Shown here one piece after another: positions 34,861-39,410 of a stretch of DNA of 39,410 bases. The notes under the pieces were generated by a model, which did not search any database, was not told where the DNA came from, and was given only the letters and a program-made list of their open reading frames with translations. The stretch comes from Methylotenera_A sp036675645 (GTDB taxonomy: Bacteria > Pseudomonadota > Gammaproteobacteria > Burkholderiales > Methylophilaceae). Where the stretch lies: NCBI GenBank assembly GCA_036675645.1, contig JAKFEP010000105.1, positions 1 to 39,410 of the forward strand, read 5' to 3'. The translations under genes and the position numbers were made by a program. The first letter of the stretch is position 1. Every line of letters begins with the position of its first letter.

Positions 34861-36831
34861 ATGTTTAATTCTTTAACTAGTGTTTTATTGCTACTCACCA
34901 GCTCCGTGTTGGCTGTTGCGCTGTTTCGTGCCATACGTTTACCGGCCATGTTAGCCTACTTTATGGTGGGGATTTTATTTGGTCCTTACGCACTGAATTT
35001 ACTGCCCAGCACAGAAGATGGCCGCCATGTGGCTGAGTTTGGCATCGTATTTTTAATGTTTAGCATCGGCTTAGAGTTTAGCCTGCCTAAATTGTACGCC
35101 ATGCGCAAAACCTTGTTTGGCTTGGGCGGGGCGCAAGTATTAATTACCTTATCTGTGACCATGCTGTTGAGCTGGCTGGCTGGTTTTAGCTTACCAACGG
35201 CATTCGTGGTGGGCGGTGCGCTTACCATGTCTTCCACTGCCATCGTGTCTAAAGTGTTAATGGAGCGGGTCGATCTAAATTCACGCCATGGCCGTTTAAG
35301 TATCGGCATTTTGCTGTTTCAAGATTTAGCGGTCATTCCTATCTTGGTGCTGATTCCAGCATTGGGTGCACAAACTGGCGATTTAAGCACCACCTTAGGC
35401 CTGTCGTTTATCAAATCTGCAGTGTTGCTGTTTGTACTGTTTAAGTTTGGTAAGGGCATTATCAATTTTTGGTTTAGCTTGGTAGCCAAGCAGCGCTCTC
35501 GCGAGCTGTTTGTATTAAATGTGCTTACCGTCACTTTACTGCTAGCAGCGGTGACTAAAGTTGCCGGGTTATCCTATGCCCTCGGTGCGTTTATCGCGGG
35601 CATGCTGATCTCTGAAACACGCTACCGCTATCAGGTTGAATCTGACATTGCCCCGTTTCGCGATATTTTGCTCGGCCTGTTTTTTATCAGCGTCGGCATG
35701 CTGCTCGATTTTAATTATTTGCTACAGCATATTGGCTGGGTGCTGTTGTTGCTGGCGGGCTTTATATTGTTCAAAGCGGCTGTTGTGGCAGTGTTAGTGC
35801 GTGCTTTTGGCTTTGAAACAGGCGTCGGTATCCGTACTGGCATTGTGTTGGCGCAGGCGGGTGAGTTCAGCTTTGTTATATTGGCATTAGGTTTGGAGCA
35901 AAAATTGATTGGTGGCAACGAGCTGCAATTGATGTTGGCAGCCACTTTACTTTCAATGGTGTTTGCAGCGCTTGTTATTCCCTACAACGGTCGCATCGCA
36001 CGCAAGGTGGTGAAAAGTTATACCCGCAATAGTAGCCAAGTGGTACAAGAGTTGGAGGGTGTGGGCAAAGATTTAGAAAACCATGTCATTATTTGCGGCT
36101 ATGGTCGTAGCGGTCAGTATTTAGGCCGCTTTTTAAAAGAAGAGAGCATCCCGTTTATTGCCTTGGATATTGACCCTACGCGTGTGCACGAAGCGGCGGC
36201 TGCAGGTGAGCATGTGATGTATGGCGATGCTGGGCGGCGTATTGTGTTAGAGGCGGCGGGTGGAGCACGCGCCAAAGCGCTTATCGTCAGTTATTCAGAT
36301 ATGCGTGCCAGCATGAAAGTGCTGCATGTGGCACAAGAAAGTTATCCTAATTTACCGGTGATTGTGCGTACTTATGACGACGCGGATATGGATGCTTTTC
36401 GCAAGGCCGGCGCCACCGAGGTGGTGCCCGAGGTGTTGGAAGGTAGCCTCATGTTGGCATCACACGCGCTCGTATTGCTGGGTGTGCCGCTTAACCGTGT
36501 CATCAAGCGTATTCGCCTATTTCGCGAAGAGCGTTACAAAATGTTTAAAGGTTATTTCCGTGGTGTCACCGATGCCAATCTTGCCGATGCACAGCAAGTG
36601 CGGCTACATTCGGTAGAGATTAATAAAAATTCTTACGCCAGGAAATTACGGCTAGACCATATTGACCTGAAACGGTTTAATGTGGATATTCAAGTCATGC
36701 GTCGCCCTAATATGCTTGAGGATATTGCGCCACGTGGTGATATCACGCTAATGGAGGGTGATGTGCTGGTGCTGTTAGGTCTGCCAGATGATTTGGTGTC
36801 AGCTGAAATTTACCTGATGTCTGGGCAATAA
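34861..36831 (+). CDS. CPA2 family cation/proton antiporter (KefB/YbaL-like)
   Basis: A 656-aa inner-membrane antiporter. About twelve hydrophobic segments occupy residues 1-380, including the FQDLAV motif (153-158) and the SSTAIVSKVL region. A cytosolic TrkA-N/RCK domain has GYGRSG (413-418) for nucleotide binding (about 405-530), and a TrkA-C domain lies at about 570-650. Family members export K+ or Na+ in exchange for protons. It could be KefB-, KefC- or YbaL-like; I cannot settle the ion or whether glutathione regulates it. It stands alone, divergent from kdsD. Confidence 0.9.
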   Translation: MFNSLTSVLLLLTSSVLAVALFRAIRLPAMLAYFMVGILFGPYALNLLPSTEDGRHVAEFGIVFLMFSIGLEFSLPKLYAMRKTLFGLGGAQVLITLSVTMLLSWLAGFSLPTAFVVGGALTMSSTAIVSKVLMERVDLNSRHGRLSIGILLFQDLAVIPILVLIPALGAQTGDLSTTLGLSFIKSAVLLFVLFKFGKGIINFWFSLVAKQRSRELFVLNVLTVTLLLAAVTKVAGLSYALGAFIAGMLISETRYRYQVESDIAPFRDILLGLFFISVGMLLDFNYLLQHIGWVLLLLAGFILFKAAVVAVLVRAFGFETGVGIRTGIVLAQAGEFSFVILALGLEQKLIGGNELQLMLAATLLSMVFAALVIPYNGRIARKVVKSYTRNSSQVVQELEGVGKDLENHVIICGYGRSGQYLGRFLKEESIPFIALDIDPTRVHEAAAAGEHVMYGDAGRRIVLEAAGGARAKALIVSYSDMRASMKVLHVAQESYPNLPVIVRTYDDADMDAFRKAGATEVVPEVLEGSLMLASHALVLLGVPLNRVIKRIRLFREERYKMFKGYFRGVTDANLADAQQVRLHSVEINKNSYARKLRLDHIDLKRFNVDIQVMRRPNMLEDIAPRGDITLMEGDVLVLLGLPDDLVSAEIYLMSGQ

Positions 36832-36875
36832 ATGTATTTAGAAATGCACAGTCGTCATGATTCGCGGTAATACCC

Positions 36876-37898
36876 TTGGCTAATAAAAGTGTGATTGTAG
36901 TTGGCGGTGGCATTGTAGGCTGCCTCACCGCGCTCAAGCTGGCGCAGCGCGGTTGCCAAGTCACTATCGTAGAGCGCAACCAAATCGCCGCCCAAACTTC
37001 GGGCGAAGCAAGCTGGGCGGGCGCGGGCATTTTGTTTCCTCTGTTGCCATGGATGTACAAAGATGAAGTAAATGTACTCGCTTTATCAGGCGCAAGCCTT
37101 TACCCAGCTTTATGTCAGCGCTTATTAGACGAAACTGGAATCGACCCAGAATACACCCAGAGTGGCATGTTAATTCAGCCACCGTTTGATGCGGCTTTGG
37201 CGTTGGACTGGTGTGCAAAAAACAATGTAGAAGCTCAACAAGTCGGTGAGAATTTATTGTTGCCACAGGTCGCGCAAGTGCGTAATCCACGCCTTATGCA
37301 GGCACTAAAACAGTTGTTGATTCAACAAAATGTCACCTTAGTAGAATCTACCCAGCTTCAGCCTTTGGCCAATACGCATAAAATCGATGGCTGGAAAACC
37401 AATAGTGGTGATGTCCTCAAGGCAGATGTTTTTGTAGTGACGTCAGGTGCATGGAGTTTTGAACTGCTAAAGGAAACAGCTGCAGGCCTCAACGTTAAGC
37501 CGATGCGCGGACAGATTTTGTTGTACGATCTGTCTCATCAAGCGATAGCAGATTTGCCAACCAATATTATCTATCGTGATGGTTTTTATTTAGTGCCGCG
37601 TCGTGATAGGCTGTTGTTAGCTGGTAGCACGCTAGAAGACGTGGGTTTTGACACCAGTACTACGGAAGCGATGCGTCAAGAATTGCAAATAAAAGCGGAG
37701 AATATATTACCGAGCTTAAAACATGCCGCTGTCATCAAGCATTGGTGCGGATTTCGGCCTGGCACCCCCGACAACCTACCTACAATCGCACAACACCCAA
37801 GCATTGAAAACTTGTATTTAAACACGGGACATTTTCGGTATGGACTCACTATGGCGCCTGCCAGTGCAGAGCGAGTGGCCGCACTAGTTTGTGGCTAA
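36876..37898 (+). CDS. thiO: Glycine oxidase ThiO
   Basis: FAD-dependent oxidase of thiamine synthesis that turns glycine into the imine used for the thiazole ring. The N-terminal dinucleotide loop VVGGGIVG, the SGEASWAGAGILFP segment, YRDGFYLVPRRDRLLLAGSTLE and GFRPGTPDNLP near the C-terminus are DAO-family hallmarks. Length 340 aa is near normal. The start is taken as TTG 36876; a stop at 36858 leaves little else and GTG 36891 would cut into the Rossmann strand. The stop codon lies inside a 14-bp repeat that bounds the next element. Confidence 0.88.
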   Translation: MANKSVIVVGGGIVGCLTALKLAQRGCQVTIVERNQIAAQTSGEASWAGAGILFPLLPWMYKDEVNVLALSGASLYPALCQRLLDETGIDPEYTQSGMLIQPPFDAALALDWCAKNNVEAQQVGENLLLPQVAQVRNPRLMQALKQLLIQQNVTLVESTQLQPLANTHKIDGWKTNSGDVLKADVFVVTSGAWSFELLKETAAGLNVKPMRGQILLYDLSHQAIADLPTNIIYRDGFYLVPRRDRLLLAGSTLEDVGFDTSTTEAMRQELQIKAENILPSLKHAAVIKHWCGFRPGTPDNLPTIAQHPSIENLYLNTGHFRYGLTMAPASAERVAALVCG

Positions 37899-37900
37899 CG
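37887..37900 (+). repeat. Left copy of 14-bp direct repeat
   Basis: GTTTGTGGCTAACG at 37887-37900 matches GTTTGTGACTAACG at 38384-38397 at 13 of 14 bases. The two copies bound the cassette-like segment with the broken gene. This copy includes the thiO stop codon. Confidence 0.75.
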
Positions 37901-37935
37901 CTAGAAGACGGTCCCACTTGACCTTAGGGTTAGCC
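37893..37935 (-). other. attC-like site remnant
   Basis: GGCTAAC (37893-37899) and GTTAGCC (37929-37935) are a perfect inverted pair. Each fits the integron attC boxes RYYYAAC/GTTRRRY at 6 of 7 positions. On the minus strand the stop of the broken gene (37930-37932) lies inside the first box, as in gene cassettes, and a GGTCAAGTGGGAC inner segment follows. At 43 bp it is shorter than functional attC sites and lacks the second inner arm. Confidence 0.45.
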
Positions 37936-38382
37936 ATTGCGGGCTTCATTTTCGATAAACCCTAGCGACATATACAACCGAGTAACTAAGTCTTTTGCTT
38001 CTGCTCGAAGCTCTTTGAGTTCTGCATCGTCTATGTAATCGTCAGTTGTCACTGAAGAGATCGCCATTTCAACAAGCAGTTCTCCAGTGCGCCCATGTTG
38101 AAAAACTTGGGCTTGCATTGGGTTATGGGCGATTGTATTTCGCTTGTCGGTCATACGATATGCCGCTTCAAGGCAAGAAATGACCTCATCGTTTCTCGGT
38201 TCCAATTTCCCAAGAGCCTTCAACAGGGTCTCGACGCGTGGCTTAAATAGCGGAGCCTTTCCGTTGCAATGATCTCTTCATAGTCGGTGCGTTATCACCT
38301 CTACATCTCCGAACGCAAGTATGAAGCCGCCCACAAGATCGCGCCATTTGGCTTGCTCCATTTCAAACTCAAAGTGACTCAT
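37930..38382 (-). pseudogene. Broken cassette-type gene of unknown function
   Basis: From ATG 38382 the minus strand reads MSHFEFEMEQAKWRDLVGG, then FILAFGDVEVITHRL and an in-frame TGA at 38278-38280. The same frame reopens and ends as ...KALGKLEPRNDEVISC ... LYMSLGFIENEARNG, stop at 37930. A short stretch in another frame (YEEIIATERLRYLS, about 38240-38285) looks like original coding sequence, so two compensating frameshifts or a small deletion are likely. The intact family would be about 150-170 aa. I recall similar hypothetical proteins in integron cassettes, but do not know a function. If translated alone the distal part could start at TTG 38223 (97 aa). Confidence 0.65.
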
Positions 38383-38383
38383 G

Positions 38384-38397
38384 GTTTGTGACTAACG
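38384..38397 (+). repeat. Right copy of 14-bp direct repeat
   Basis: GTTTGTGACTAACG, one mismatch from the copy at 37887-37900. It directly abuts the 5' end of the broken gene, 1 bp before its ATG on the minus strand. Confidence 0.75.
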
Positions 38398-38406
38398 TAA
38401 AGTAGA

Positions 38407-38437
38407 CCCCAAATAAGAACTTAATCTTTTATTGGGG
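38407..38437 (-). terminator. Hairpin downstream of moaC
   Basis: CCCCAA (38407-38412) pairs with TTGGGG (38432-38437), and the inner ATAAGA/TCTTTTA sequences extend the stem imperfectly. It lies 50 bp beyond the moaC stop. On the minus strand only a short TCTACTTT follows, so it is a weak terminator candidate; it could equally be the trace of an inserted element. Confidence 0.4.
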
Positions 38438-38487
38438 CAGATGTTTAAAGCATTAAGAGTCATCATTTTTATTGACCATTCAATTGG

Positions 38488-38970
38488 TTAATTATTTTTA
38501 GAAATCCAATCGCCCGATTTTCCACCATGCTTTTCTAACAATTTAATATTGCTTATCGTCATGCCACGGTCTGCGGCTTTGCACATATCATAAATGGTCA
38601 GCAAGCCAACAGAGACCGCAGTCAATGCTTCCATCTCGACCCCCGTTTGGCCTGTGGTTTCGCAAGTGCAGGTGCAAGTAATGTTAGTATTCACTTCATC
38701 CACATCAAACGTTATCGCTACTTTGGTTAAGGCAATTGGGTGACACAGTGGAATTAAATCAGATGTTTTTTTACTTGCTTGTATCGCCGCAATGCGTGCC
38801 ACGCCCAGCACATCGCCTTTTTTGGCATCGCCTTGTTGGATGAGTTTTAGAGTGGCAGGTAACATGCCAATGATGCCGCTGGCAACCGCTATGCGCTTGC
38901 TTTCTGGCTTATTGCCCACATCTACCATGTGTGCCTGCCCACTTTTATCAAAATGCGTTAAGGGGTTCAT
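38488..38970 (-). CDS. moaC: Cyclic pyranopterin monophosphate synthase
   Basis: Second step of molybdenum cofactor synthesis, acting after MoaA to give cyclic pyranopterin monophosphate. Family motifs are present: LTHFDKSGQAHMVDVGNK, DLIPLCHPI (69-77), GQTGVEMEALTAV and YDMCKAADRGM. Length 160 aa is normal. It is divergent from the M48 gene across 77 bp. No other moa gene is in the window. Confidence 0.97.
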   Translation of the reverse strand: MNPLTHFDKSGQAHMVDVGNKPESKRIAVASGIIGMLPATLKLIQQGDAKKGDVLGVARIAAIQASKKTSDLIPLCHPIALTKVAITFDVDEVNTNITCTCTCETTGQTGVEMEALTAVSVGLLTIYDMCKAADRGMTISNIKLLEKHGGKSGDWISKNN

Positions 38971-39047
38971 TATTACTTTCTATTCACAATTTACACAGAA
39001 CTTAAATTTAGGTGAACTCACAGACTAAAGTAGCTATCATAACAATA

Positions 39048-39410
39048 ATGAAATTAAAAACTACATTCCTGATAACTTTACTGCTCGCAAATGCAGCGTT
39101 TGCCGGCAATACATCAAAACCTAACCCAGGCTTAACCGGCAAACCGCTCAATACTACTATACCCAGCCCAACCAATTTGGATACGAGTCTGCCTGATTTG
39201 GGCGATATTTCGCAAACCGTGCTCACGCCGCAAGATGAGCAGCGTATTGCTGAGCAAATTCTGCGCGAGGTGGCAGTGAGTGATGATGTGCTGCAAGATG
39301 CAGAGGTGACGGATTACTTGCAAGCCTTAGGCAGTAAATTAGCGGCTGCCAGCCCCGATAAACAGCAGGTGTTTAACTTTTTTGTGGTGCGCGATAACAG
39401 CATCAATGCG
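39048..39410 (+). CDS. M48 family metalloprotease, BepA-like (5' part only)
   Basis: An ORF open to the right edge with a signal peptide (MKLKTTFLITLLLANAAFA) and the start of a BepA/YfgC-type M48 protease (LQALGSKLAAASPDKQQ, then FNFFVVRDNSINA, just before the usual FALPGG and HEXXH region). Such proteins are periplasmic proteases/chaperones of outer-membrane assembly. The zinc motif lies beyond the window. ATG 39048 has a weak ribosome site, but the signal peptide supports it. Confidence 0.85.
   Translation, partial: MKLKTTFLITLLLANAAFAGNTSKPNPGLTGKPLNTTIPSPTNLDTSLPDLGDISQTVLTPQDEQRIAEQILREVAVSDDVLQDAEVTDYLQALGSKLAAASPDKQQVFNFFVVRDNSINA

Noticed and set aside
38465..38490. Short inverted repeat TTGACCA/TGGTTAA just after moaC
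   Set aside because: It has a mismatch, a 6-nt loop and is followed by an A-rich rather than T-rich tract on the transcribed strand.
1..39410. CRISPR array, tRNA or rRNA genes, complete IS element or prophage
   Set aside because: No regular spaced repeats, no cloverleaf sequences, no transposase, and the only integrase-like gene is XerC in its usual housekeeping operon.

Overview
The window looks like a chromosomal segment of a betaproteobacterium, most likely a methylotroph of the Methylophilaceae (Methylotenera-like). This is an inference from gene order: a metK / SAH-riboswitch-ahcY / metF block, def-fmt-htpX-rsmB-ntrYX, and kdsD-kdsC-lptCAB-rpoN-hpf-hprK-rapZ-PTS. Moderate GC and frequent TTG starts fit, but no 16S gene or methanol dehydrogenase is present to confirm it. 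Coding density is high, almost everything is core housekeeping, and I see no tRNA, rRNA, CRISPR array or intact mobile element.

Layout. 1-4945: a yggX fragment, dgkA, a leftward dapF-DUF484-xerC-DODA operon, and metK facing right. 5080-9009: a membrane-anchored SdiA-regulated-domain gene, then a consensus sigma-70 promoter, an SAH riboswitch and ahcY, a small YvlD-type membrane protein and metF. metK, ahcY and metF together regenerate the activated methyl cycle. 9046-11842: smg, dprA and a LysM protein on the minus strand. 12002-20540: def, fmt, htpX, a DUF1801 gene, rsmB, a DUF4390 gene and the ntrY/ntrX two-component pair, all rightward. 20588-24306: xth, a small exported protein, prlC and a DUF4870 protein, leftward. 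24335-34703: one long leftward stretch that encodes KDO synthesis (kdsD, kdsC), LPS transport (lptC, lptA, lptB), sigma-54 (rpoN), ribosome hibernation (hpf) and a regulatory PTS (hprK, rapZ, EIIA-Man, ptsH, ptsI). 34861-39410: a CPA2 cation/proton antiporter, thiO, a decayed cassette-like insertion, moaC and the start of an M48 metalloprotease.

Most interesting points. (1) The SAH riboswitch has a readable expression platform: one strand of an aptamer hairpin is perfectly complementary over 7 nt to the ahcY Shine-Dalgarno region. (2) The NtrX-like regulator has a well preserved receiver domain but a ruined AAA+ domain, with no Walker A, GAFTGA loop or sensor-II arginine, so it is unlikely to be a sigma-54 activator. 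(3) A roughly 0.5 kb segment between thiO and moaC is bounded by 14-bp direct repeats, ends in an attC-like inverted pair that contains the gene's stop codon, and carries a broken gene; it looks like a decayed integron gene cassette. (4) The PTS cluster lacks ptsN and any sugar permease, which points to a purely regulatory phosphorelay.
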